This document shows positions 33,721 to 43,979 of a stretch of DNA of 64,000 bases, one piece after another. The notes under the pieces are model-generated. The model was given only the letters and a program-made list of their open reading frames with translations, did not search any database and was not told where the DNA came from. The first letter of the stretch is position 1; each line of letters starts with the position of its first letter. Origin of the DNA: Ypsolopha sequella (Eukaryota > Arthropoda > Insecta > Lepidoptera > Ypsolophidae); assembly GCA_934047225.1 (NCBI GenBank), contig OW204012.1:12152001-12216000 (forward strand). The letters are read 5' to 3'. The translations under genes were made by a program, and so were the position numbers.

Positions 33721-34075
33721 CAGGTGGTAGAGCTGATGCCGGGCTCGACTGTGGAAGTACCACCATCTTACTTGGAGACCCCCTCGAAGTAATTCGGGGG
33801 AGAGTAAGAGGACAGCTCACAGGCAAAAAACCAGGAGGCCCACCATGCCTGGGACCAATGGATGGCGGTATATCCATCCCTTATAGCCGGGCCTCATATG
33901 GAACAGACTGGTGACGGGCAGCGGCGTCACTGGTGCGAGGGTTCCGGCACCGCGCTCACCAACCCGCTTGCCCAGCGTGTGTGAGTATGGGCAATTCTTC
34001 CAGGATGACCGCCGGGAGTGGCAAATTCTTGAAAAGGCTTATGTCCAGCAGTGGACGAACTAGGCTGATGGATGG
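33721..34075 (+). mobile_element. GATG-tailed retroposon, near-complete copy
   Basis: Same body as 5109-5469, from AGGTGGTAGAGCTGATGCCG to GGCTGATGGATGG. Very similar to that copy throughout; I could not fix a clean target duplication. Confidence 0.8.
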
Positions 34076-34299
34076 ACTATTAGTATAAATGCCTGAGTTC
34101 AGATTTCGATTCCGTACACAAATTGCTACTTGGATATCAATCTTTATTTCACGCATATTTCGTGTATTCGTTTTCGCTATCTACTGAATTTTCCGAATAT
34201 CTGAATACCAAATACGCGTTACCATGTACCGGAACACGAATACGCTGAGAGAAACAATCATCAAGTGCTTGCCCTGCCGCGAAAATGCCGCTCAGTAAA

Positions 34300-35050
34300 A
34301 AGCGTGGCATGCGCGCCATCTAGATTTTCTAAGCAAAGCTATTACAGCAGCATGTTTACTTGGTAACCATGAGAGTTTACTTGCAACTAACCCTGCGGTC
34401 CGTAATAGAATTACATAGATAAAAGCTATGAATGAATTAAAGTGTGAGCGATGACTGGTCCGTAATTTGTGAGCTAGCAAACGATGTGAAAGATAGCTTA
34501 TGATTCGGGCCGCATTAAAAAAGATACATCTTAACCATAACCTCTTATCACAGAATACAATAAGATTATTTGATTGTATTTCGTCAAAGTGCCGTGATTC
34601 GTGATGGAACAAGAAGAGTTTGTAGCACTGTTCTTCAAAGTAGACTCAGATAGCGACGAAAAAAAATATATATTCATAAATTCTTCCTTTTCGACGAAGA
34701 GTTCCACACGACTTTTCATTTGTTTCTCTCATGGCCGAATAAAACATATACCATGGTTTGTCTGATCTGAACTGCTGAAATAATGGAGCGAAAACAATTT
34801 TTGACATTCCATTCCGTTCAACGCTCACATCGCCTCACCTCCGTCGCATGAGCCATGAAAGTCATACGAATGAATGAACGCATTTGCTTCACTCATGGAT
34901 TATTAGCCATTCACCTCATTCATTCGTAATCGATTTTAGCGAAATAATTCTATTTCGGAACGCGGAGTAATTAAACAAATTATGCTTATTTGCAACACAT
35001 GGCGACACCTAGTGTTGTAAGGGCGCGTAAAAAATTTGCTACGCCTTGAT
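34300..35050 (+). mobile_element. Copy of the 9865 MITE, split
   Basis: GCCATCTAGATTTTCTAAGC ... GAGAGTTTACTTGCA (34317-34386) and TTAAACAAATTATGCTTATT ... GCTACGCCTT (34971-35048) match 10100-10255. The 577 bp between them are a different element. Confidence 0.75.
34391..34967. mobile_element. MITE with TAA duplication (PIF/Harbinger-like)
   Basis: Ends CCCTGCGGTCCGTAATAGAA and TTCTATTTCGGAACGCGGAG are inverted repeats (~22 bp, four or five mismatches). TAA occurs at 34388-34390 and 34968-34970; a 3-bp TWA duplication suggests PIF/Harbinger. No transposase. Confidence 0.75.
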
Positions 35051-35329
35051 ATAGGCACACTCCCGACACTTCATACATTGTGCTCAAGTTATTTACCTAC
35101 ACTCTCACGCGCGCATCTGGCTTGTCAGCACACGCTTGTGTGTGTGCGTGAGCTAGTCTAGGGCTGGCAGCAAGCGTGTGAGCGTCGTCGATCGAGAGGG
35201 ACAACATTTATAGTCAGCAACTTATATGATTCTCTTCCTAAATTTTAGCGTGGTTAATCCCTAGGTCCTAGTTCTGGTTCCCCATGGATAAATTTGTATT
35301 AAAAATATACAGCGCGAGAGGGTGTCAGA

Positions 35330-36140
35330 GGTGTTCCGAGTGTGAACTTTGAAATGCAAGTCACAGTCCGCACTCGGTACACCCGCGTTTCACCTACAAA
35401 TATTACGTCCTAACGTGATGGGTGGTGAGCCCTATCGCCGTACTGCGGGCACAAATACACAATTTTTAGGACATGTTGAAATTTGCTCAGCTCGAACGGT
35501 GACACAAAAACATTCGATTTTAAAATTTCAACTTAATGTTGACATTCTTACCAACCGTTACGCAACTGCTTGAGAGTTGCAGTTAACGTAATAAACCAAT
35601 ACATAAAAGAAAATGCCTTGCTTTAGTTCATCGGCAGGAAATAAAAAAAATCTGCGTTCTTGATTTTTTGCTCCGTTTTCAATGCATCCATAAACACCAC
35701 AAAAACGAACCATATTTATTAAAAATCAGTATCGTAATAAAACAAAAAACAAAATACGCGCGCAGTGAACGAGTGGTACTCGAGCTCTACGTGCCACCAG
35801 ATTTGCCACTAACTTGCGGGGGACCGCGGGGGACGATAAATACGTAGTAATACTTTATATTCTCTGATATAGGGGAGTTGTCGGTCTATACGTAGTAATA
35901 CTTAGTCTATGCACTCACCAATTGGTGGAGGTAAGTCAAGTCAAGCATCATGGTTCACATGCGTACACATAACATATTGATAAGGAATAGAAGGGCCATG
36001 AAAGCCGAGACTGCGACACATAAATGTGTTCAATTCGCTACATGTATCTATAGACGATATTTTTTACTTATCATTTTCTTAATTAGGTTTAGTTCAATAA
36101 TGTTATTTATAACGTTTTTCTTTTTTGTTACATTCCAGAA
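35330..36140 (-). repeat. Composite of repeats shared with 5.9 and 10.3 kb
   Basis: 35330-35530 is the inverse of 5870-6110; 35875-35915 is a right end of the 9865 MITE; 35925-36140 is the inverse of 10335-10570. 35540-35870 has no recognised content. The open frame at 35950-36414 crosses the border of this repeat and is not convincing. Confidence 0.65.
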
Positions 36141-36384
36141 AACGTTCAGTATCAGTAATTTTATTAATTTATTTTTGCTTAATTTATTATTCACTTATTT
36201 GCTCCTGCCCGCGGCTTACTTCCCTACAGGAAACAAATTATATATTTTTTTTTCAGAAACTTTCACTCCTCAGTTTAATATCTGGGGGCACGGCAGTGCC
36301 CCCGCAAAGTCTCGCAGAAAAAACGCGGAACGGCCGTACCATCCTTTTCTCGAAGCAACTCACGGCACTTTCAACCCCCCTGTA

Positions 36385-37410
36385 TCTTCGTTGTGGGTGA
36401 AGCTAGAAGTCTGAAATTTCAGGAACCAAGAGTACTTATTGATTCTAATTCTGACCCCAAATTACAACTTTGTACCTATATTCGATTACGAAATATCTCA
36501 AGTCAAAGTTCCCTTATTTTGTCACTGACTGACTGACACATCATCAAAAGTCTAAAGCTGTTCTAGCAGGCCTACAAACGTAAAATTTTGCATGCGGTTA
36601 GTGTTAAGTGTACATTGCAACAAAAAATTAAAAAATGTTATTTGCGGTTGGTAATTTAATATTTCCATACAAAGTCTATGCAAAATGTATGTTTCCAGCT
36701 GCATCTATAAATTTGTATGACACTAGATGACGTTGGTGGTATGCTGCTTTGCATTAAAGACGCCTAAAACAAAAAATTCTACGTTAAAGTTAAAGTGCGA
36801 AAACTAAAAAATAAAACCGGTAAAGTGCGAATCTGACTAGTGCATAAAGAGTTCCGTACCCCTACACAATACGGTACGGAACCCTAAAAGTAAATAACAA
36901 CAATAAAGATGCCATAGCAACATTAAGGCGACAAAATACAAAGCGATAAAACGGTAGCGCCTGACAAACAATTCGGTACCTTTTTAGTACGGAACCCAAA
37001 TTTTCATTATTTTACTTTAAAGTATTTACTACAGACTGCCCAAAGTTTAAACTTTTACTTGTTTGTTGTATTACCGTTCTATCTTTAGAGCCTTTGTTAT
37101 AATAATCTGTTCCTTGGGTAAGGCACCCTCAAAAGGGTGATTTATAATGTTCCACACATTCACAATATTAGTCTATTTAATAAGAAAATATCAACATTTC
37201 GTAATTAAGTCACTAAAAAAACGGTAATTTGCGAATCCGACTCGCGCATAAAGGGTTCCGTACCCCTACAAAATACGGGTATGGAACCCTAAAAGTAAAT
37301 TGCAACAACATAGATGCCATAGCACCATCAAGGTGACAAAAAACAAAGCGATAAAACGGTAGCACCTGACAAACAATTCGGTACCTTTTTAGGAAAAAAC
37401 CCTAATTTTT
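36385..37410 (-). repeat. GTTCCGT-type repeat, reversed, partly duplicated
   Basis: The block from AAAGTGCGAATCTGACTAG through CGGAACCCTAAAAG, CAAAGCGATAAAACGGTAGC and CAAACAATTCGGTACC occurs at 36826-37000 and again at 37219-37400, about 400 bp apart. 36385-36800 matches the common body of this family (GTCACTGACTGACTGACAC). Confidence 0.65.
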
Positions 37411-38582
37411 ATGAGTATGACATAGCCAAAACAAAAACCAGTTCCGGGCGTGGCTTATTCTATTTTACGATAGCGCGTGGGGGGAAATTCGTCCCGGTCT
37501 CTAAGCTCGCGTCACCATAGCAAAAATACGAATAGAGTGGACGAGGCAGGGTCAAAAGTAATACGTATTTTATTTTATCTAATTTATTAGTGTATTTCGA
37601 TCATCGTCACACGGCATTGATCCTACTTGCTATCACGTCGGGACGTAAATTTATTATGGTCGGCTAAAAGTGGTTTTTTGAGTGTTTGATTTATCAGTTG
37701 ACCCTCGGAACATTTCAGACACTCCTTTAGAGATACATAATAATATCGTGACGGTTAATTGTCACCATTACCCATTCTTTAAATATTTTTCGCCCGTTGA
37801 GCTGGTTTTACACTTGCGGGAAAATAAATTGGACCAAAATTTTATTTACAAAAAATTTTTACTAAAGTTGTTATTACAAAAAGTGGAAAGTAACAAATAT
37901 TCTCAGAAGGAATGCACCACGTCACTATCTATCTCACTGTAGCCTATATCAATTATGCCTCTCTCATTCAACCACGTTTAACTGCGTTACTATCTCATTC
38001 CAACTCATTTTAAATAGCGTCACTATTTATCTCACTCTAACGCGTGTTAAATGGCATTTCTAATGAACGTCAAATATTTTTACTGCCCGCCACTCTTTCA
38101 TTCTAAATTCTAATTATTTAAAAAAATACGCAGCTCCTTTGGTAGTAAAATAGCAATAACTTTTTTTTCAAAAGTAATACCCAGAAATTACCAGATCATT
38201 TGAAAAACAATATTTGATGAGCCGTTATTTAAGACAATTTGCAAAACTAACATAGGACATTTTTTTTCAGGGTGTTGAACTAACCTAATTACAAAAAATT
38301 GCTCATAAATTGGGTTTTTATTTTTCTTCCTGATGTAACAGCATTTCAAGGTTTATTGTTGACTTTATCAATAGCATGACTATTAAGAGTTGCGCAACAA
38401 AAATTTTATTCTTAGAATTTAGAACTGGTTAGCTTTGACTCTCAAAAATCTATTCGAATTTATAAAAGTACCATCAACTCAAAGACTAACTACTTTTTGC
38501 TGAGGTCATAATTTGATATTCTGGTCAGTCATGAGCTGGCCTACCAGTCTTCCAAGGGAAAGCATTGACTTTTGGGACACCT
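37411..38582. other. No recognised gene
   Basis: An 86-codon open frame at 37682-37942 begins shortly after a GC-rich patch (CGCGTGGGGGGAAATTCGTC), but I see no family motif. The remainder is AT-rich. Confidence 0.4.
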
Positions 38583-40373
38583 GTTTACCCTTGGGATAAA
38601 TAGCCAAGTGTTTAAAATATAGAAATTTATTTGTATCATAGTTTGAAATGTTCAGGTCCCTTTACGCAAAATGAAAAAACAAAACTCTTTTAGGATTAAT
38701 TTGTTGTCCCTATGTTTGTCTGTTTGTCTAGACAAATTTTTCTGGGTAAAATCAATAAATGCTAATATTTACAGCCTTGTAAAATATACATATTATAACG
38801 TTTTTATGGCCTTTTGTTTAACTTTTTCATACAAATTTTCTCCTTATGAAAATATAGAGATTAACACTTGACATAATATTTTGCATTTGAAAGAAAGCAC
38901 AGAAAGGAATTGTAGAACAAATAATGTAAAAAATATAAAACCATATCTTTCTATTCTAAAGGGATTAATAATTTACTGTTTGTTCAATGTGGCGATATCT
39001 TTGTTTATTTTTTTTTTCTTTGTTACAAAGATAACAAATATTTTCATACAAGGTTTTCCTTAAGGGCTATTTCTCCGAATTTGTAACAAAATATTAAGAA
39101 ATAATTATAGCGGTAAAGTACAACTTTTAGCTAAGACAATTTATTGTTAAAAGTTTGCTATATGCATAAACATATTTTAATGATATTATGATATCTTCAA
39201 AATAATTGGGTTTTCCATAAGCGTGATATCAGATTATTTAAGAAATTTACGGCTGGTATCACGACGACGGATAAGCCAATTATTTTATTACTATTGTAAT
39301 ATAATTAAAAATATGTTAAAGCAGACTTTTAACTATAAGTTTTCTTAACTAAAAGTTGTATTTTTACTTATTGAAATTGTATTTCTCATCAAGAAGTGCA
39401 AGATGACAAGATATTCAAAATAAGTTAATTGAATTTGTGAAATGGTTTCAGGTCAAAACAGTTTTCCATGAAACGGTAATTGTTTATACTTAGCAAAGTG
39501 TGTAAACTTAGTCATCTTAACATGAACGACGCCTGTATTTCTCTCTTTTTTATTTCCAGTATAGATAAAAATATACAAACTTGTTAAACTTTGCGTAAAA
39601 ACGAGGCAATATTGACGATATCCTGACAGCTATTATGATGGTGTTTTATCAAATTTTGCTTTTTGGGCTGTATAGAGACGTAGTTAGATGTCACTAGAAT
39701 ATACTCATGAAAAAAGATATAAAGAAAATAAGATGTAGACTTCACATTCGGTTTATACCTATTGTATGAATTTTAAGAAAAATACAGGGGTAAAGGGACC
39801 TCTTAAGGAAAACCTTGTATTAATCTTTTTGTTATCTTAGTAAAAAATAATTCAAGGAAAATAATAAACAAAGCCATCGCCACATTGAACAGTAGATAAT
39901 TAATCCCTTTAGAATAGAACAACATGGTTTGCATATTTTTTACATTATTTGTTCAACAATTCCTTTCTGTGTTGACTTTTAAATGCAAAATATTATCTCA
40001 AGTGTTCATCCCTACATTTTCATAGTGAGAAAATTTGTATGAAAAACGTCAAAAAAAAAACGTAAAAGCCTAAAACGTAATATAAATAAAAACGTCAAAA
40101 GTATGTTTTTACAGCTCTATAGAGGGCCGTTAATATTGGTATTTATTAATTTTACCCAGAAAAAATTGTCTAGACAAACGGACAGACAGACAAACATAGG
40201 GATAACAAATTAATCCTAAAAGAGTTTCATTGTTTTCATTTTGCGTAACAGAACCTGAACATGTACCGACAGGATTATCTACGATCTAATAATTTTGCCA
40301 TGCACTGTAAATATTTCAAAATAAATTTCTATATTTTAAATGCTTGGCGATTTATCCCAAGTAAGTGTACCTA
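38583..40373. repeat. 1.8-kb foldback (long inverted repeat)
   Basis: 38583-39075 is the inverse of about 39780-40373: TTGGGATAAATAGCCAAGTG, GTTGTCCCTATGTTTGTCTG, GAAAGGAATTGTAGAACAAA and ACAAGGTTTTCCTTAAG all recur in reverse order. A second, inner pair of arms lies at 39110-39218 and 39273-39370. A ~410-bp asymmetric stretch (39371-39780) separates inner from outer right arms. Arms are diverged, roughly nine in ten positions matching by eye. No protein motif. Confidence 0.85.
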
Positions 40374-41174
40374 TATAATTTGCAAAAAACTTTACTTATT
40401 GGACCTTTAATGGTGAGCCAATACTATAGGGTAATTTCACGAAAAGGTCATTGACCTTTGTTACAGATCTCAGTAAGTATAAGTAAATTAATTTAGGTTT
40501 CAATAACGATCACAAAATTATTCTTTTAGAGTAACAAATATTATTTTCCCGCATAAAAGTATGAATTCATTCCAAATTCATTCAGTTTTGTTGTTATGAC
40601 TATGGCACGATGTAGCTAAATCACTCATACGCATATTTTGTTGAGTTTTTCACGGCAGGAATATGATGCTCCTCGAAATATTACTTTATAAAATTAATTT
40701 CAATGTGTTTTGAAGTAGTTTTGGGAGATATTTATAGCTTGCAAAAAAGGGCACAGGTTACACGTCTTACGGGCGCCAACGCTAGGCGTAGACTGACAAT
40801 ATCTTGCTGCCGCTGACTGCATCAGTGGATTTACGTATTTTTGGAAAAAGGGGGTGCTTTTTTGACCCGAATAACGTGGTATTTGGAAAATGAATAGATA
40901 TCATTCACACTAATTTTATTAAAAAAAAACCAACAAAATCGCGAAAGCGATACCTCAAACAAAATTGATAAGAAGTGTGCAATAGAGGGTTACAAAAAAA
41001 TTCATTGACAGTACAAATATGAATCGATTAACGTGGTTTGTGGAAAATGAATACCTTAAAGTTCAACCAAAAACATGTATTTTTTTTATGGCTATACGTA
41101 ACCTAATTATTGCAACAAAATCATCCGAAAGCTGACATTTTATTTCTGTTTGTATTTTCGTTCCCCTTAACGCG
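40374..41174. other. No gene seen
   Basis: AT-rich. GGGCGCCAACGCTAGGCGTA at about 40770 is the only GC-rich patch. Repeated words TGGAAAATGAATA at 40886 and 41041. Confidence 0.4.
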
Positions 41175-41600
41175 TTTGTTTCTTAACTCTCTATCCTGCT
41201 CTCATCAGATGCCGCGCACGCTAAACTTCAGTTATTTAGAAATCTTGGCTACATTAGGACATTAACCATAATTTATTTATGTAATAAAGATGGTATTTTC
41301 TAGTTACTATCTGCGTGTGTTGGTTTCGTTTCAATCGGTTTTGAAATATGGAAACTGAATCGCTTTTTTCGTGAAATTCGTGCAATTTTAAAAGTTATAT
41401 ACTCGTAATTAATAGAAGTTTGAAAGTATGTGTATTTATAAAGTGTAATTAAAAATTACCTTGACTCACAAAATACGGCATATATTTTATTTTATTTTTA
41501 TTATCTACATTGACGGAACTGAATCCAATACAAAACTGGTTTTAAGCATTGTGGATCCCCTTAAGTAAAATTTCACTTCTTGAATATTATGTAGGTTCGA
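41175..41600 (+). repeat. Dispersed block X, second copy at 61589
   Basis: TAACTCTCTATCCTGCTCTC, TCAGTTATTTAGAAATCTTG, ATCTGCGTGTGTTGGTTTCG and CATTGACGGAACTGAATCCA recur in the same order at 61589-61950. Length about 380 bp, close similarity. Confidence 0.8.
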
Positions 41601-41847
41601 TTCCTATTTTATCATATGGTATAGTTAACAGAATAAACATCCCACATAATGATTAAGCTCTTGTTTCCTAAATTAGTCTAAAACCTGGATTATTCACAAA
41701 AGTTGTGAGTAGTAAACACAGATTCTATATGGAAGGTTCGACTCCTGACATGATATTAAGTAATAAACAATTAACAAATATTATCTAAAATAATAAATAT
41801 ACTAAAGACTACAAGGCGATACCAAAAAAAAAAAAAAAATGGGGTTT

Positions 41848-42245
41848 TTTCGAATCCATTTACTCCACTATAACGTCATCTACGTATTTCATTTTTGGGT
41901 AAATGTTTATTGAGTATTTTAATACGATTCTCACTGAAGGAAAACGCGATTAAATGAAATTTTCTCGATAGAATTTAATTCCGAAAATACCTCTAAATTG
42001 TTTTATTTTTTCCTGTAATTCTGAAATCCTGACTAATTTCATTGTGAAATTGCATTCAAAATGTGGATATTATGTAAAGTCTCCTTGAAAATCTTTTTGA
42101 CAAAATGGCTAAGTACATTTTATATTAATAAAAAACTGGCATTTTGCTACTTTTCCACGAATCCGTCCCACTCGCACTCCCACTCCCACTCGCACGGGTT
42201 TTTTCACATATGGAGTAACAGAGACGCTAACACTTTTACGTATCG
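41848..42245 (+). repeat. Dispersed block Y, second copy at 57416
   Basis: TTTTTTCGAATCCATTTACT to CATATGGAGTAACAGAGACG matches 57416-57793. The copy here has an extra CACTCGCACTCCCACTCCCA stretch and lacks the 57797 insertion. 41652-41712 and 42248-42302 are also copies of one another (TAAGCTCTTGTTTC, AACCTGGATTATT). Confidence 0.8.
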
Positions 42246-42396
42246 CCTTAAGCTCTTGTTTCATGGATTATTCTTAAACCTGGATTATTGACAAAAGTTG
42301 TGGGTAAAGAGTAATATTAATAATAATCGATTCATGATGCTGATTACTTCCCAAGCCTCCAGTATGAATTTGGATGGTGATCAAAAAGTCACCTTG

Positions 42397-42670
42397 TATA
42401 CCCCGACACAACGCTGATATTCTGTTACGGGCAGTGCGAGTGACTTGCTGTAGCAAATGCATAGTTTCTTGCCACTGAGAAAATATCTCTTTACAGTTTC
42501 TAATGTTAATAACATAATAATAACAACCTACAATTCAGATATACAAAACTATTTACACAAAAATTTCAATAATTATTTCTTAATTATAAAAAAAAATGCG
42601 CAAACATTATGTTGGTGGAGATTCCAAAAAACATAATAGCATGAGAGCATACTGGGATTAATATACAACA
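42397..42670 (-). mobile_element. LINE 3'-UTR fragment
   Basis: CCCCGACACAACGCTGATAT through ATGCGCAAACATTATGTTGG to GGGATTAATATACAACA matches 51125-51402, the 3' UTR of the long LINE. A TATACAAG-type MITE right end lies just before it (42350-42400). A P-like element is inserted at its far end. Confidence 0.8.
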
Positions 42671-43547
42671 CATGAAGCAACAAGCCAGTGGAGAGCGCTT
42701 GCGGGGGTAACGCGACTCTCCAAACATCCGCTTCCCAAAGCGTATAGGCGCTTGAAGCGAAGCCATTGGTTTTAGTCAGAGTTTGGCTGTGTCCGTGAAA
42801 ACATAGCGTGTTTCTGTAGAAAAAATCCGAAATTTACAGTAAATATGCCTACTTGTGCAATAAAATGGTGTGGAAAGAATACTTCTACTTCAAGTAACAC
42901 AAAAGATGGAGTAACATTTCATAGGTAAGTGTTTTTCGTATACTTTTAATCATCAAAATATAACAATTAAATATTTCAATTGAACTTGCGCTTTGCGTTG
43001 ATGTCTTCACGTCCTCTCTTTCTGTCGCACGGTGAAATGCACAACAGTTGTCTCTTTTTTTTTCGATAGTGCTGTCCTACCGCGTGTTTAATAATTTATC
43101 GAACAATGTATTGTTGCTTACATACATTGACTTAGCTTCATGTGTAATAAAAAAATATGTGGATGCCTGGCTAACCTTCATTACAAAAAATAATCAAAAC
43201 CCGAAGGATTATATAAGAAAAATATACTCCAAATTAATTCATTTCTAAAATCAGTGAGTAGCTACTTTGTCAAATAAATAATTTTGTTTTATTTATTACC
43301 CAACAATACTTTCATTGGTATATCTTTGACAAACTCGAAAATTCCAAATTTATTTTTTCGATTTTATCGATATCGATAATTTTTCGTTTCACTTGTATGA
43401 CATCCCTACACAAATTACGCATCAAATTTTGACCTTGAGCTGTCCAATCACAGCTCGCTAAGCTGTCACGTCCCCCGCCGTATATTGGTGACTTGTGTTT
43501 TGAAGGAGAATGTATCTCTGCGCTCTCCACTGGCTTGTTGCTTCATG
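42671..43547 (+). mobile_element. P-element-like transposon with THAP exon, internally deleted
   Basis: 28-bp perfect terminal inverted repeats begin CATGAAGCAACAAGCCAGTG at 42671 and end with the complement at 43547. Identical ATACAACA at 42663-42670 and 43548-43555 is an 8-bp duplication, as P elements make. The homologous uninterrupted site is at 51390-51402. The 877-bp body keeps a THAP-coding exon; the catalytic part of a transposase is not recognisable. Orientation follows the exon. Confidence 0.85.
42845..42924 (+). CDS. THAP-domain first exon of the P-like element
   Basis: ATG at 42845 opens MPTCAIKWCGKNT ... KDGVTFHR and ends at a GTAAGT donor (42925), phase 2. Met-Pro, C-x4-C and the G-(V/I)-(T/S)-F-H motif are the start of the C2CH THAP zinc finger, the DNA-binding module of P-type transposases. 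Downstream, an open frame at 43048-43248 (VDAWLTFITKNNQNPKDYIR) could be transposase tail sequence but is unproven. Confidence 0.7.
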
Positions 43548-43788
43548 ATACAACATGATGTTACTGTAGGGATGATTTTACATAGCACCTAAGATTTAGA
43601 TACAGTTTACAGTGGGAAGTTTTGTTTATTGGGTTGTACGAGTAACTAAATTCATTATTAGTCACTGTAGAGTTTTGAAAAGGAGGGTGATAGGGTTCTT
43701 GTCACAACGGAGGTTTAGTAATATGGTTCAGTTTGGGGTCAACTCACTGGTTTTTGGTTTACTCACAAAACGTTGGTAAAGTACTTAC

Positions 43789-43979
43789 CCAGAGTCGAAT
43801 AATGGTTGCTTAAAGTTGAAAAGAAAATTGAAAATCGTAGAACAAGCCAGGGACAAAATGATGGCGACCACGAGAGCTGTCCAGGCTGTTCTCTTCTTTC
43901 CAAACATCCACATCAGTACCAGAATGGACACGAGGAACAGTTGCATATCCAGTGCCAAGTACCAAGTATGTACTAAACA
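43789..43979 (-). CDS. nrf-6-like exon g (HTWYLALDMQ)
   Basis: Opens after TTTAG with CLVHTWYLALDMQLFLVSIL and ends KQPLFDSG before GTAAGT. CL-HTWYLA-DMQ is the most diagnostic motif of the nrf-6 family. Two membrane helices follow. Confidence 0.9.

Noticed and set aside
35950..36414. 154-codon plus-strand open frame with a hydrophobic middle
   Set aside because: Its first half is a dispersed repeat (inverse of 10335-10570) and its second half another repeat; the hydrophobic run is from T-rich sequence.
41594..41604. GGTTCGATTCC and GGTTCGACTCC (41736), like tRNA T-loops
   Set aside because: No acceptor stem, D-arm or anticodon arm can be folded around them.
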